Positions 1 through 9,707 of a stretch of 64,000 nt of DNA are shown here, in pieces (the first letter of the stretch is position 1; every line of letters begins with the position of its first letter). The position numbers and the translations under genes are program-made. The stretch covers positions 124,001 through 188,000 of the forward strand of contig CAVXVZ010000010.1 in assembly GCA_963765375.1 (NCBI GenBank). Reading direction: 5' to 3'. Source of the DNA: Roseiarcus sp963765375 (GTDB lineage Bacteria; Pseudomonadota; Alphaproteobacteria; Rhizobiales; Beijerinckiaceae). The notes beneath the pieces were generated by a model, which was not told the origin of the DNA, ran no database searches, and saw only the letters and a list, made by a program, of their open reading frames with translations.

Positions 1-2078
1 CTCTCGCTCACCCAAGCGAGGGTCACCATGCCGAGCAGCAGCGCCAGGCCGAAGAAGCCCGAGGCGAGCGAAGTCGACCGCGCGCCGATCAGTTCGCTCG
101 ATCCCGTCCGTTTGATTCCCATGTAGTCGCCGCCGCCGTAGCTCGGCGAAGGATTCAAGCCGACCACGCGCGGCATGACGATCCCATCGCCCGCGCCGGC
201 GCCGATTCGACGCACCGTGCCGCCAGTCGCCTCGGCGAGCGGCTTGAGCTTGTCGGTGGTCGAGACGACATCCCGCATCTCGAGCGGGTTCTCCTGGCCG
301 ACGTTGACCAGCGCGACATGCTCGCCGTCCTCGGCGCGATAGAGGCCGAAACGGTCGACCGTCACATGGGCGCGGCTGAGGCCGGGCGCGAAGGGCGTCA
401 AATCGAGCTTGGTCTTCTTGCCATTCGGCGCGACGAGATAGGTCTCCCGCGCCGCGCCGGTCACGCTCTGGCGCTCGACCGTCACCTCGCGTCCCTTGGC
501 GCTGGCGCGCAAAGCCTCCTCTTCCAGATCGGGCTCCTTCATCAGCCAATGCGCGAGACGGCGCAAAAGGTCGAGGTAGGGTCCGCCGCCGTCATAGCCG
601 CGCGCCCAAAGCCACATCTGGTCGCTCAGCAGCAGCGCCACGCGCCCCTTTTCGACCCGCGACAGCACGAGCAGCGGCTTGTCGTCCGCGCCGCTCATGA
701 TCGTGTCGCCGCCCGTCGGTCTCGCGCCCACGATCCGGAACCACCGCCCCCAACTCGGCTCGCCGTCGTTGGCGTCGAGGCCGCTCAGACCCCGGGTCAC
801 CGGATGGCGCAGTCCGTCTTCAGACACCTTGGCGCGATACGCGCCCTCGACGTCGTCGCCGCTTGGCTCGGCGGGCGAGATTGCTCCGAGCGGCGAATAA
901 TAGAGGCCGTCGGGCGTCGAGAATTCCGGCCCTTCCGCCATCAGGAGCGCGCCGCCATTGCGAACGTAATTGGCGATGTTCTCGAGATAGACGTAGGGCA
1001 GGATCGACTGCTGCGCGTAGCGATCGAAGATGATGAGGTCGAAGTCCTTGATCCGCCGTCCGAACAGGTCCGCGACCGGAAAGGCGATCAGCGACAGTTC
1101 GTTGATCGGCGTGCCGTCGGAGCCCTTCTCCGGCGGACGCAGGATGGTGAAATGCACCAGATCCACGTTGGCGTCGGACTTCAAGAGATTCCGCCACATG
1201 CGCTCGCCCGGATGCGGCTTGCCGGAGACCAGCAACACCCTGAGCTTGTCGCGCACGCCCTCGATGCTGACCACGGCGCGATTGCTGTCGGCGGCCAGCT
1301 CGTTCTCGACCGGCGCGACTTCCAGCTCGATCACGTTCGGCCCGGGATGGTCGATCGGGACCTTGACATCGATCCGCTCGCCGACCTTGGCGTCGATCTC
1401 GGCGATCGACTCGCCGTCGCGCCGCACCGTGAGCTTCACCGGCTCGCCATGGTCGGCGCTGTCGAGGACACGCGCGACGATGACCTGATCCTTGCCGACG
1501 ATGCCGTACCGCGGCGCCTCGACCAGTTCGATGCGCCGCTGACGCTCGCCCTCATGGCCGGTGATGAGCGCGTGCAGCGGGGCGTTGAAGCCGAGCGCGG
1601 CCGGAGACTGGGGAATGTCGTGCACGTCGCCATCGGTGATCACGACGGCGCCGCCGACGCGCTCGGGCGGCGCGTCGGCAAGCGCGCCGCGCAGGGCGGC
1701 GAACAGCTTGGTCCCCTCGGTTTCGGATTCCTCGCGCGACGTTTCGACGACGCGCAAGTCGACGTCTCCGAGCGCTTTCAGCCTCGCCTCGACCTCGTCG
1801 CGCGCTTTGTCGGTTTGCTGCGGCCGCTCACCGATGTCCTGGCTTTCGGAACGGTCGACGACCACGGCGACAATGTCCTTGAGCGGGCGGCGGTTCTCCT
1901 GGACGAGATTGGGATCGCAAAGGCCGAGCAGCAACAGCGCCATGCTGAGCGCGCGCAGCCACGCGCCGCGGACGCCCCGCCAGACGAGCGCGACCGAGAC
2001 GGCGAGCGCCGCCGCCGCCAGCGCATAGAGCGCCGGCCAGGGAAGAAACGGAGAAAAGCCGATCGACCACGCGCTCAA
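1..2078 (-). CDS. Membrane-anchored glutamine amidotransferase-like protein (partial)
   Basis: The frame is open from 2078 to the window edge (about 692 codons), so the C-terminal end is missing. I chose a TTG start at 2078 because it overlaps the TGA of the upstream gene (TTGA). The protein opens with two hydrophobic segments (residues about 8-30 and 38-52), then a VWA-like stretch (VAVVVDRSESQ, VVITDGDVHD), then a class I glutamine-amidotransferase-like part (LIIFDRYAQQ, NGGALLMAEGPEF), and near the end another membrane segment (FFGLALLLGMVTLAW). Proteins of this type close alphaproteobacterial MoxR/DUF58/BatA operons. The molecular function is not known. The family call is firm, the start less so. 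Confidence 0.8.
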   Translation of the reverse strand, partial: MSAWSIGFSPFLPWPALYALAAAALAVSVALVWRGVRGAWLRALSMALLLLGLCDPNLVQENRRPLKDIVAVVVDRSESQDIGERPQQTDKARDEVEARLKALGDVDLRVVETSREESETEGTKLFAALRGALADAPPERVGGAVVITDGDVHDIPQSPAALGFNAPLHALITGHEGERQRRIELVEAPRYGIVGKDQVIVARVLDSADHGEPVKLTVRRDGESIAEIDAKVGERIDVKVPIDHPGPNVIELEVAPVENELAADSNRAVVSIEGVRDKLRVLLVSGKPHPGERMWRNLLKSDANVDLVHFTILRPPEKGSDGTPINELSLIAFPVADLFGRRIKDFDLIIFDRYAQQSILPYVYLENIANYVRNGGALLMAEGPEFSTPDGLYYSPLGAISPAEPSGDDVEGAYRAKVSEDGLRHPVTRGLSGLDANDGEPSWGRWFRIVGARPTGGDTIMSGADDKPLLVLSRVEKGRVALLLSDQMWLWARGYDGGGPYLDLLRRLAHWLMKEPDLEEEALRASAKGREVTVERQSVTGAARETYLVAPNGKKTKLDLTPFAPGLSRAHVTVDRFGLYRAEDGEHVALVNVGQENPLEMRDVVSTTDKLKPLAEATGGTVRRIGAGAGDGIVMPRVVGLNPSPSYGGGDYMGIKRTGSSELIGARSTSLASGFFGLALLLGMVTLAWVSE

Positions 2079-4858
2079 CGGGTGAGCCTTTCCAGAATGT
2101 CCTTGGCGTGCACCTGGTCGGCCTTGTAGTTGCCGGTGAGCGTGTACATGACCAGATTGACGCCGCTGCGCAGGGCGAGTTCGCGCTGTCGCGCCCCGCC
2201 GGGAATGAGCGGGTACAGCGGCCGCCCGTCGGCGTCTTCCGCCCATGCCGCCGCAAGATCGTCGGAGGCGATGACGATCGGCGACACGCTGTCGCCCGCC
2301 CGCGCGGGACGCTGGACACGGTCATTCGGGTCGGGCGACGGAAGCGCCTCGATCCAGGTCTGCCCGATCGCGGTGCGGCCGACGATGCGGTCGAGCAGGT
2401 AGAAGGTCTTGGTCAAGACGTGGTCGTGCGGAACCGGCTCCAGTTCCGGCACGTCGACCCCGGCCAGAAGCGTGCGCAACCAGAGCGCCTCGGACGTCGG
2501 CGAGCCGCCCGGACGCGCTGTCAGCGCGTCGCGGGTGTCGAAGACCAGCGTGCCGCCGTTTTTCATGAACGCCGCGATCCGCGTGCGCGCCTCGGGCTTC
2601 GGCTGCGGCAGCCCGGCGACGATCGGCCAATAGATCAGCGGATAGAAGGCGAGCTCGTCGCGCGCCGGATCGAGCGCGACCGGCTCGGCCAGCTCGGCCG
2701 ACGTCCGGGAAGCCAGCACCCGGGTCAGAGCCGTCAATCCGAGCTTGGAGGTTTCATCGACCGTCGCGTCGCCGGTCACGACATAGGCGAGGCGGGTCGA
2801 CAGGGCCGCATCCATGTCGCGGTCGGAGATCGGCGCGCCTTCGGCGGCGCGGGGCTGTTGGGCAACGGAAACGAGGCCGAGCGCGGCCGCGACGGCAAGG
2901 ACCGCAAGCGCCTTCCGCCGACGCAACGGCGCGCCGCCCATGAGCCAGATCGAAACCAGGGCGTCGATCATCAGGCCGATGAGAGCCGCCGGCAGGAGCC
3001 AGCGGCGAAGATCGATTGGCGGTGTGATCGCAAGCGCGCCTTCGCGCACAGTCAGCGGCCGATAATCGGCGGGAGTCAACGCCTGGCCCTCCGCCAGCGC
3101 ATTGACGGCCCGCGAGGAGTCCCGCGATCCGTAGAAACCAGGCGGGTGGAACGCGTCGCCGACGCCGGAAAAATCATCGCCGATCGGTTCGGCCTGCGCT
3201 GGCGGCGGCCCGAGAACGCCGAAACCGTTCAGAGTGCGCAAGGGCGGCCGGACCGTGCCGTGCGCGTCAACCTTGGCTTTCGCTGCGCCTTGACCAGGCG
3301 CATCGGCTTCGGCCACGATTCGACGAAGCATGTCGACGAAAAGGCCTGACAACGGCAGATTCGACCAGGTCGTGTCCGCAGTCACGTGGAACAGCACGAC
3401 AAGGCCTTTGCCGCGCCGCTCGGCGGTGACAAGCGGGGTGCCGTCGGAGAGGCGAGCCCAGGTCTTCTCGGCCAGTCCAGTCTCGGGCTCGGCAAGCACC
3501 TGGCGAGAAACGGTGACTTCATCCGGCGCGGCAAGACCGAAGAATGGGCTGCCCGCCTCAAACGGCCCGATATGCTTGGGCGTTTCCCACGACAAGGCGC
3601 CACCGAGCAGGCGGCCCCCACGGCGCAGCGCGGTCGGGGTCAATGTGTCGTCGCCGGCGGCAAGCCGGGTGCCGGCGAACCGCAACAGCACGCCGCCGCT
3701 GTCGAGAAATTGAGTGATGGCGTCGAGCTCCGGCCCCGGCGCTAGGCTCATGTCGGCGACGACCAGCACTGAGGGTTTTTCGTCGAGCAACGACACGATC
3801 GGGTCGCTCGAGGAGTCATGCCACTCGCTGATATCGGCGAACGGCTGCAACGCCCGTTTGAGATAATAGCTCGGCGCAAGCAGGGGCTGGGCGACGTCGG
3901 CGCTCGCTCCCGAGGCGATGGCGACCCGACGCCGGCGGGAGCGCTCGTCGATAAGCCAGGTCGCCCCCGCCGAGCGCTCGCTATCGATGACGACTTGGGT
4001 CACGTCGTTGCGCAACTCGACCGGCAGATCGAAGCGGGCGTCAACCGTCGTTTTGGCGCCGAAGTCGAAGGCGGCCTGGCCGACTTCCCGTCCCTGGACG
4101 TCGAGCGCCCTCACCGAGCCGGTCGCAGGAGCGCTCGCGTCCGAACGCGTGATCCGCGCCGTCAGGGCGCCCGCCTCGTTCTCGGCGCCTGCAAGCGCGA
4201 GCGCGCCTCGGCCGTCGGTCACCACTTCGATCGACCGAGCGATGGACGCAAGCCGGCCGGAAAAGGCGCTGGCGCCGCCGAGCTCGACCCCGTCGGCGAT
4301 CCACAGAATGTCGGTCTTCGGCTCGCGCCCGAGAAAGCGCTCGATCGCCGGCAACGCCGCGGCGCGGTCAGGCGCGTAAGGAACCGGCGAAAGCGAACGC
4401 AACCGGCCTTCGATGCCGGCTCTGTCGAGAGGCGCGATATCCTGTCCGCCCTGCGACAGGGTGTGGATCGCCACGATTCGACCGCTCCGCGTTGCGCCCG
4501 CCGCTCGTTCCCGGGCGAAATCGATGCGCTTGTCCCAGGCTTGCGCAGCCGGAAATCCGTCGTCGATCAGCACCAGCAGCGGCCCCGACCCGGAGAGCGC
4601 GGCGAGGCTGTTCCAGAGCGGCTCGGCCATGGCGAGGATGATCAGCGCCCCAATCGCGAGACGCAGCGCCAGGATCGGCCACGGCGTGCGCGCCGGCGTC
4701 GTCTCGGTCGGATCAAGCCCGAGGAGCAGCCGCAGGGGCGGAAACACCGCGCGACGCGGACTGGGCGGCGTGACGCGCAACAGGAAATAAAGACCAACGA
4801 GGCCGATAAGCGCCGCCAGCACGGCGGGAGCGGCGAAGGCGAGCGGCAGGCCGAACAT
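2075..4858 (-). CDS. BatA-like N-terminal / DUF4159 domain membrane protein
   Basis: A 927-residue membrane protein. The first 85 residues match the aerotolerance-regulator (BatA) N-terminal domain: a hydrophobic helix, then RRAVFPPLRLL and a second helix (ILALRLAIGALIILAMAEPLW). A VWA-like region follows (LLVLIDDGFPAAQAWDKRI, TDILWIADG). Membrane segments lie near 640-690, and the last 220 residues look like DUF4159 (LAYVVTGDATVDE, FYPLIYWPI, FMKNGGTLVFDTRDA). It is the third gene of the moxR operon, 3 bases after the DUF58 gene and overlapping the next gene. Its likely place is an inner-membrane complex with the MoxR ATPase. No substrate can be named. Confidence 0.88.
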   Translation of the reverse strand: MFGLPLAFAAPAVLAALIGLVGLYFLLRVTPPSPRRAVFPPLRLLLGLDPTETTPARTPWPILALRLAIGALIILAMAEPLWNSLAALSGSGPLLVLIDDGFPAAQAWDKRIDFARERAAGATRSGRIVAIHTLSQGGQDIAPLDRAGIEGRLRSLSPVPYAPDRAAALPAIERFLGREPKTDILWIADGVELGGASAFSGRLASIARSIEVVTDGRGALALAGAENEAGALTARITRSDASAPATGSVRALDVQGREVGQAAFDFGAKTTVDARFDLPVELRNDVTQVVIDSERSAGATWLIDERSRRRRVAIASGASADVAQPLLAPSYYLKRALQPFADISEWHDSSSDPIVSLLDEKPSVLVVADMSLAPGPELDAITQFLDSGGVLLRFAGTRLAAGDDTLTPTALRRGGRLLGGALSWETPKHIGPFEAGSPFFGLAAPDEVTVSRQVLAEPETGLAEKTWARLSDGTPLVTAERRGKGLVVLFHVTADTTWSNLPLSGLFVDMLRRIVAEADAPGQGAAKAKVDAHGTVRPPLRTLNGFGVLGPPPAQAEPIGDDFSGVGDAFHPPGFYGSRDSSRAVNALAEGQALTPADYRPLTVREGALAITPPIDLRRWLLPAALIGLMIDALVSIWLMGGAPLRRRKALAVLAVAAALGLVSVAQQPRAAEGAPISDRDMDAALSTRLAYVVTGDATVDETSKLGLTALTRVLASRTSAELAEPVALDPARDELAFYPLIYWPIVAGLPQPKPEARTRIAAFMKNGGTLVFDTRDALTARPGGSPTSEALWLRTLLAGVDVPELEPVPHDHVLTKTFYLLDRIVGRTAIGQTWIEALPSPDPNDRVQRPARAGDSVSPIVIASDDLAAAWAEDADGRPLYPLIPGGARQRELALRSGVNLVMYTLTGNYKADQVHAKDILERLTR

Positions 4859-4861
4859 CGT

Positions 4862-5767
4862 TCAGGCGCTCCTCAAGCCTGCGCCGGGTTCGGGCGCGGA
4901 AAGGCGCATGCGCAGCGCAAGCAGGATCTCCGCCGGCGAAGCGTCTGTGCGATGGATGCTCATGCCCCAGCCCGAGTGGGCGCAGAGGCCGCGGATCGTT
5001 TCGCGATGGGCGGCAAGACGCGCGAGATAGGCGTCGCGCAAGTTTTGCGCCCGCGGCGTGAGCACGCTGAGCGAGCCGGCGGGATCGAGAAATTCGATGT
5101 TGCCCGAGAACGGGTATGTCTCCTCGATCGGATCGGCGATCATCACGAGTTCGCCGATCGCGCCCTCAGCGCTTACGGCGCGGATCGCGCGCGCGACGTC
5201 TTCGGGCTCGGAGAGAAAGTCGCCGAGCATAAGCACCATCGAGCGCGACGCGGCGGGCAGGAATGGCGGCAGCGCGGCTTGAGAGGCGCCGCGGAGTCTC
5301 TCGTCAGTCGCGATCGCTTCGGCGAAGCGCTCGACGACGCCTGGCGTCGCCAACGGCCGGGTGAGGCCGAGCAGTCCCGCGCGCTCGCCGCCATGCACGC
5401 ACAGATCGGCAAAAGCCAGCGCCAGCAAGGCGGCGCGGTCAATCTTCGACACCGGCGACAAACTCGAGCCAAACTGCATCGAGGGCGAGCGGTCGAACCA
5501 TATCCAGACGGTGTGCGCAGCCTCCCATTCCCGCTCGCGCACGAAAGCGCGCTCTTCTCGCGCCGAGCGCCGCCAGTCGACTCGCGACGACGGCTCGCCG
5601 GACAGGAAAGGTCGAAATTGCCAAAAGGTTTCGCCCGACCCGGCGCGCCGTCGGCCATGAACGCCGTGACGCACCGTCTGAGCCACGCGACGAGCCGCGA
5701 TAATGAGGCTCGGAAGACGGGCTGAGAGCGTTACTGCGTCTCGCCGGATGGAGGCAGGGAGCGTCAT
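4862..5767 (-). CDS. DUF58 domain-containing protein
   Basis: A 301-residue soluble protein carrying the DUF58 signature: GSGETFWQFRPFLSGEPSSR followed by VDWRRSAREERAFVRERE near residues 45-80, then a VWA-like core (VWIWFDRSPSMQF, LVMIADPIEE) with a MIDAS-like DxSxS. DUF58 proteins are the usual partner of MoxR ATPases, and here the gene lies 19 bases downstream of moxR and 3 bases upstream of the BatA-DUF4159 gene. The start at 5767 gives the usual family length. It probably acts as an adaptor for MoxR-driven remodelling; the target is unknown. Confidence 0.88.
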   Translation of the reverse strand: MTLPASIRRDAVTLSARLPSLIIAARRVAQTVRHGVHGRRRAGSGETFWQFRPFLSGEPSSRVDWRRSAREERAFVREREWEAAHTVWIWFDRSPSMQFGSSLSPVSKIDRAALLALAFADLCVHGGERAGLLGLTRPLATPGVVERFAEAIATDERLRGASQAALPPFLPAASRSMVLMLGDFLSEPEDVARAIRAVSAEGAIGELVMIADPIEETYPFSGNIEFLDPAGSLSVLTPRAQNLRDAYLARLAAHRETIRGLCAHSGWGMSIHRTDASPAEILLALRMRLSAPEPGAGLRSA

Positions 5768-5786
5768 TGCGTCGAAGGCCGCAGCG

Positions 5787-6788
5787 TCATTGGATCGTCT
5801 TGGTGACGAGCCGCGCGATCACCGCCGAAATCGTCTCGCCTTCGGCCCGGGCGGCGAAGCTCAGCGCCATACGGTGCTTGAGCGCCGGCTCGGCCAACGT
5901 CGCGACATCGTCGAGCGACGGCGAGAGCCGCCCATCGACCAGCGCGTGGGCGCGCGCTGCCAGCATCAGCGCCTGCGCGGCGCGCGGGCCAGGGCCCCAA
6001 CCGATCCCCTTCGTCAACTCGGAATCGCCCTCGCCCGGGCGACCGGCGCGCACCAGGTCGAGGATCGCCTCGACGACGCGGTCGCCGATCGGCGCTCGGC
6101 GCACGACCCGTTGCGCGGCCATCAGATCCTCCGCCGTCATGACGGATTTCGGCCGCGCCTCACGCTCGCCTGTCGTCTCGATCAGGATTTGGCGTTCCGC
6201 CGCCCGATCGGGATAGCCGACGTCGATCTGCAAAAGGAAGCGATCGAGTTGCGCTTCGGGCAGCGGATAAGCGCCTTCCTGCTCCAAGGGGTTCTGCGTC
6301 GCCAGCACGTGGAACGGTCGCGGCAGGTCATGGCGCGCCCCGGCGACGGTGACATGATGCTCCTGCATTGCCTGCAGCAGCGCCGACTGGGTGCGGGGAC
6401 TGGCGCGGTTAATCTCGTCGGCCATCAGGAGCTGGGCGAAGATCGGTCCCCTGATAAAGCGGAAGCCGCGCTTGCCGTCCTGACCTTCCTCCATCACCTC
6501 GGAGCCGAGAATGTCGGTCGGCATCAGATCGGGAGTGAACTGAACCCTGAGCGCCTCGAGGCCAACGACGATCCCGAGCGTCTCGACCAGCTTGGTCTTG
6601 GCCAGTCCCGGGACTCCGATCAATAATCCGTGTCCGCCCGCAAGCAGCGTCGTGAGCGCGAGGTCGACGACGCGCTCCTGGCCGAATATGACGCCACCGA
6701 TCTCCGCCCGTGCGGCGGAGATGCGCTCCAGCGCCAGGTCAGCGTCGCGAGTCAGCTGGCCTGGGTCGGCGATATTGGTAACGTTCAT
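5787..6788 (-). CDS. MoxR family AAA+ ATPase
   Basis: A 333-residue AAA+ ATPase. Walker A is GVPGLAKTKLVETLG near residue 59, Walker B is LLMADEINRASPRTQSALL, and sensor-like TQNPLEQEGAYPLPEAQLDR follows, all typical of MoxR. It is the first gene of the minus-strand operon moxR - DUF58 - BatA/DUF4159 - amidotransferase-like protein. MoxR ATPases act as chaperones for partner VWA proteins, and the three genes downstream fit that role. The 102-base gap to the divergent DUF1285 gene at 6891 must hold both promoters. Confidence 0.92.
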   Translation of the reverse strand: MNVTNIADPGQLTRDADLALERISAARAEIGGVIFGQERVVDLALTTLLAGGHGLLIGVPGLAKTKLVETLGIVVGLEALRVQFTPDLMPTDILGSEVMEEGQDGKRGFRFIRGPIFAQLLMADEINRASPRTQSALLQAMQEHHVTVAGARHDLPRPFHVLATQNPLEQEGAYPLPEAQLDRFLLQIDVGYPDRAAERQILIETTGEREARPKSVMTAEDLMAAQRVVRRAPIGDRVVEAILDLVRAGRPGEGDSELTKGIGWGPGPRAAQALMLAARAHALVDGRLSPSLDDVATLAEPALKHRMALSFAARAEGETISAVIARLVTKTIQ

Positions 6789-6890
6789 CGGTTCGTCCTT
6801 TGCCCAAGCGAATGGCTTACGGTTTTGTTTTTATCTTCAAGCGCACTAGATTGAACGCGCGCCCGTTTCGCGCAAGCCCTAAGCACGCAG

Positions 6891-7514
6891 ATGTCGGATC
6901 CGCCCACATATAAGCGCGAGACTAACGCAGAGCCGGCGCGCGCGCCGGAAGCGTCTCTGCGAGGACTCGGCGAGGCGGCGATGGGGCGATTGCGCGGTCT
7001 GACGCCGGCGCCTTCTTGGAATCCGCCCGACTGCGGCGATATCGACATGCGCATCGCTGCCGACGGAACATGGTTTTATTGTGGCTCGCCGATTGGCCGG
7101 GCGCCGCTGGTGCAGCTGTTCGCCTCGATCATGCGCAAGGAGGGTGACCGCTATGTCCTGGTGACGCCGGTCGAAAAAGTCGGGATCAAGGTCGACGATG
7201 CGCCGTTTCTGGCGGTCGAAATGCGCGTCGACGACGAGGCGGACCAGCCGCAACTGACGTTTCGCACCAATGTCGAGGACCTGGTGACCGCCGACGGCGA
7301 GCACCCGCTTCGGTTCGAGCGCGGCGCTTCCGCGGGCCTGAAGCCCTATGTGCGGGTCAGGGGCGACCTCTGGGCGCTGGTCAAGCGAGCGCTGTTCTAT
7401 GATCTTGTCGCGCTCGGCCGGACGGAGCGGTTCGAGAACGAGGACTGGTTCGGCGTGCGCTCGCGCGGCCTGTTCTTCCGCATGTGCCGGGCGAGCGAAA
7501 TCGAGGGGCTTTGA
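6891..7514 (+). CDS. DUF1285 domain-containing protein
   Basis: 207 residues. After a variable N-terminus of about 45 residues, the DUF1285 core begins at PPDCGDIDMRIAADGTWFY and continues with GSPIGRAPLVQLFASIMRKE, VTPVEKVGIKVDDAPF and the closing GVRSRGLFFRMC. The family is common in Alpha- and Gammaproteobacteria and has no settled function. It leads a run of four plus-strand genes joined by overlapping codons (its TGA overlaps the TTG of the Nudix gene), so the genes are probably translationally coupled. Confidence 0.88.
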   Translation: MSDPPTYKRETNAEPARAPEASLRGLGEAAMGRLRGLTPAPSWNPPDCGDIDMRIAADGTWFYCGSPIGRAPLVQLFASIMRKEGDRYVLVTPVEKVGIKVDDAPFLAVEMRVDDEADQPQLTFRTNVEDLVTADGEHPLRFERGASAGLKPYVRVRGDLWALVKRALFYDLVALGRTERFENEDWFGVRSRGLFFRMCRASEIEGL

Positions 7515-8167
7515 GCGCCGACCTTGTCTCCGATCTGAACCCTGCCTCGCTGCGCGGGCTGGCGCGACTTAAGCTTGCGCCGTCGCTTGGAGTCGAGGAT
7601 CTCGAGCGAGCGACGCCGCTCGGGCCGAGCGACTACGCGCTCAGCGGTCATCGCGTGGAGCCGGCCGTGGTCGCGCGCGCGAAACCCGCCGCTGTGCTCC
7701 TGCCGCTCGTCAAACGGCCTCAAGGACTGACCGTTCTCTTGACGTTGCGGGCGTCTGATTTGCGCGCCCATTCAGGCCAAGTCGCCTTTCCCGGCGGTAA
7801 GATCGACCCCGGCGAGACGCCGCGCCAGGCGGCGTTGCGCGAGGCGCGCGAGGAAATCGGGCTTGAAGAGCGCTACATCGAGCCGCTCGGCTGGCTTGAT
7901 CCCTACCTCACAGGCACCGGGTTCAGGATCGCGCCCCTCGTCGCGCTCGTCGAATCCTCGTTCGCGCTGAAGGTCAACACGCTGGAGGTCGACGAGGTTT
8001 TCGAGACCCCTTTCGCGTTCCTGATGGACCCGGCCAATCACCGCCTTGACGAGCGAGAATGGCAGGGACGCCGGCGACAATTCTACGCCATGCCTCACGA
8101 CGGGCGCTATATCTGGGGCGCGACCGCCGGACTTTTGCGCAACCTCTACGAAAAGCTGTTTACCTGA
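7511..8167 (+). CDS. Nudix hydrolase, probable CoA pyrophosphatase
   Basis: 218 residues from a TTG start at 7511. The Nudix box is complete: GGKIDPGETPRQAALREARE then EIGL at about residues 88-110, giving the Gx5Ex7REUxEExGU pattern. It is preceded by LRAHSGQVAFPGGKID, the extended motif of the CoA-diphosphatase (NudL/YeaB) branch. An ATG at 7484 would lie well inside the preceding gene; the TTG that overlaps its TGA (TTTGA) is more likely. The predicted reaction is cleavage of CoA or acyl-CoA to phosphopantetheine and adenosine 3',5'-bisphosphate. The substrate is inferred from the family. Confidence 0.87.
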   Translation: MSADLVSDLNPASLRGLARLKLAPSLGVEDLERATPLGPSDYALSGHRVEPAVVARAKPAAVLLPLVKRPQGLTVLLTLRASDLRAHSGQVAFPGGKIDPGETPRQAALREAREEIGLEERYIEPLGWLDPYLTGTGFRIAPLVALVESSFALKVNTLEVDEVFETPFAFLMDPANHRLDEREWQGRRRQFYAMPHDGRYIWGATAGLLRNLYEKLFT

Positions 8168-8427
8168 TGGGACGAAGCCTCTTCGAACCGCTGGCGCTGT
8201 TCCTGAGCCCGTTCGCGGTTTATGCGCTCTACCTCATCGTGCGCGCCCGCTACCCGCTCGAGGTCGAGCACTGGACGCGCGGACGGGTGTCGATCATGAC
8301 GCTCATCGGTCTGGCGGCGGCGGTTCTCGGGCTCGTCGCGATCAACGCATTCGCGCCCCGGGGCCGCGGGGTCTACGTTCCGGCGCATGTCGAAAACGGC
8401 GTCCTGGTCCCGGGACGGATCGAATGA
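8167..8427 (+). CDS. DUF6111 family small membrane protein
   Basis: 86 residues with two membrane segments (about 4-20, LFEPLALFLSPFAVYALYL, and 38-55, IMTLIGLAAAVLGLVAI) and a short polar tail. The ATG overlaps the TGA of the Nudix gene (TGATG). Its own TGA overlaps the ATG of the CCA-transferase gene (ATGA). This position between Nudix and CCA-transferase genes is conserved in Rhizobiales and is the main reason for the DUF6111 call. No function is known. Confidence 0.8.
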   Translation: MGRSLFEPLALFLSPFAVYALYLIVRARYPLEVEHWTRGRVSIMTLIGLAAAVLGLVAINAFAPRGRGVYVPAHVENGVLVPGRIE

Positions 8428-9707
8428 CGGTCCTCGGCGGTTTGGCGGGCGGAAAGCTGAAGGACCTGACGCCGCTCCGGCAAGGCCCGTTGGCGCGGGC
8501 GCTCGAAGCCCTCAACGGCGCCGGCGAGGAGACGCGCCTCGTCGGCGGCGCGGTGCGCGACCTCGCGCTCGGCGAGGTCGCGTTTGATTTCGACCTCGCG
8601 ACCACCGCATCGACCGACGAAGCGATTCGCCGCGCGCGGGCGGCGGGGTTCAAGGTTGCGCTGACCGGCGTCTCGCATGGCACGGTGACCATTGTCGTCG
8701 ACGGACGTCCGATCGAGACGACGACGCTGCGCCAGGACGTCGAGACCGACGGACGCTGGGCCAAGGTGGCGTTCGGACGCGACTTCGCCGCCGACGCCAA
8801 GCGGCGCGACTTCACCATCAACGCGCTGTCGCTCGGAGCGGACGGAACGGTCCACGATACCGTCGGCGGACTTGACGATCTCTCCGCCGGAAGGGTGCGC
8901 TTCATCGGCGACGCCGATCAGCGCATCCACGAGGATTATCTGCGCATTCTGCGGTTCTTCCGCTTCTCGGCCCGCTTCGCCGCGAACGGCCTCGACCCAG
9001 AGGGTCTAACGGCTGCGATCCGCGCCCGCGATGGCCTGGCGCGGCTGTCGCGGGAGCGGGTGCGCGCCGAACTCTTGAAGCTCATCACGGCGCGGCGCGC
9101 CGGCGAGGTCGTCCAGACGATGGGCGAGTGCGGCTTTCTCGAGCCGATCCTCGGCGGCCTTGCCTACCCTCGACGGCTCAGCCGTCTGATCGCGATCGAG
9201 GCGGGTCGCGGCCGCGAGCCTGACGCGATCCTGCGGCTCGCCGCGCTCGCCGTCGCGATCCCGGAGGACGCGGATCGGTTGCGCCACCGCCTGCGGCTCG
9301 CCAACGCCGAACATGAGCGGATCAAGTCCGCCGCCGCGGCGCTCGTCGGCCTGCACGGGATCGCGGCGCCTCCGCCGGCCGCGGCCCTGCGCGCTCTTCT
9401 GTTCGACGCCGGGCGCGAGGCGGCGCGCGATGCGCTTGGGCTTGCCGAGTCCGAGTCCGGAACGGCGCCGGATGCAGCCTTCGCCGCAGCCGACCGGTTT
9501 CTGGCCGAGGCGCCTGAGCCGAAATTGCCGTTCGGCGGCGCCGATCTGATCGCCCGCGGCGTCGCGGCGGGCCCCCGCGTCGGCGAGACGCTGCGCGTGG
9601 TTCAGGCGCTGTGGATCCGGGCGGGCTTTCCCGAAGAACCGGACAGGCTGGCCCGCCTGCTCGACGAGGCGGTCGCGCAATCGGCGCGCGGCGAGGCGCA
9701 GCCTTAA
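8424..9707 (+). CDS. cca: CCA tRNA nucleotidyltransferase / poly(A) polymerase-type
   Basis: 427 residues. The class II nucleotidyltransferase head is clear: RLVGGAVRDLALGEVAFDFD near residue 34 (GGxVRD and the DxD pair), then KRRDFTINALSLGADG, GGLDDLSAGRVRFIGDAD and RIHEDYLRILRFFRFSARF. The reaction is addition of CCA to tRNA 3' ends from CTP and ATP. The start at 8424 overlaps the preceding TGA and fits the family length; the frame is open further upstream, but only through the Nudix and DUF6111 genes. It is the last gene of the four-gene run. Confidence 0.92.
   Translation: MTVLGGLAGGKLKDLTPLRQGPLARALEALNGAGEETRLVGGAVRDLALGEVAFDFDLATTASTDEAIRRARAAGFKVALTGVSHGTVTIVVDGRPIETTTLRQDVETDGRWAKVAFGRDFAADAKRRDFTINALSLGADGTVHDTVGGLDDLSAGRVRFIGDADQRIHEDYLRILRFFRFSARFAANGLDPEGLTAAIRARDGLARLSRERVRAELLKLITARRAGEVVQTMGECGFLEPILGGLAYPRRLSRLIAIEAGRGREPDAILRLAALAVAIPEDADRLRHRLRLANAEHERIKSAAAALVGLHGIAAPPPAAALRALLFDAGREAARDALGLAESESGTAPDAAFAAADRFLAEAPEPKLPFGGADLIARGVAAGPRVGETLRVVQALWIRAGFPEEPDRLARLLDEAVAQSARGEAQP

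Noticed and set aside
318..2129. Long plus-strand open frame of about 600 codons
   Set aside because: It is antisense to the amidotransferase-like gene and has a repetitive Arg/Ala/Asp composition typical of shadow frames in GC-rich coding DNA; the minus strand shows clear domains.
3818..5725. 635-codon plus-strand open frame
   Set aside because: Antisense to the BatA-DUF4159 and DUF58 genes, with biased composition.
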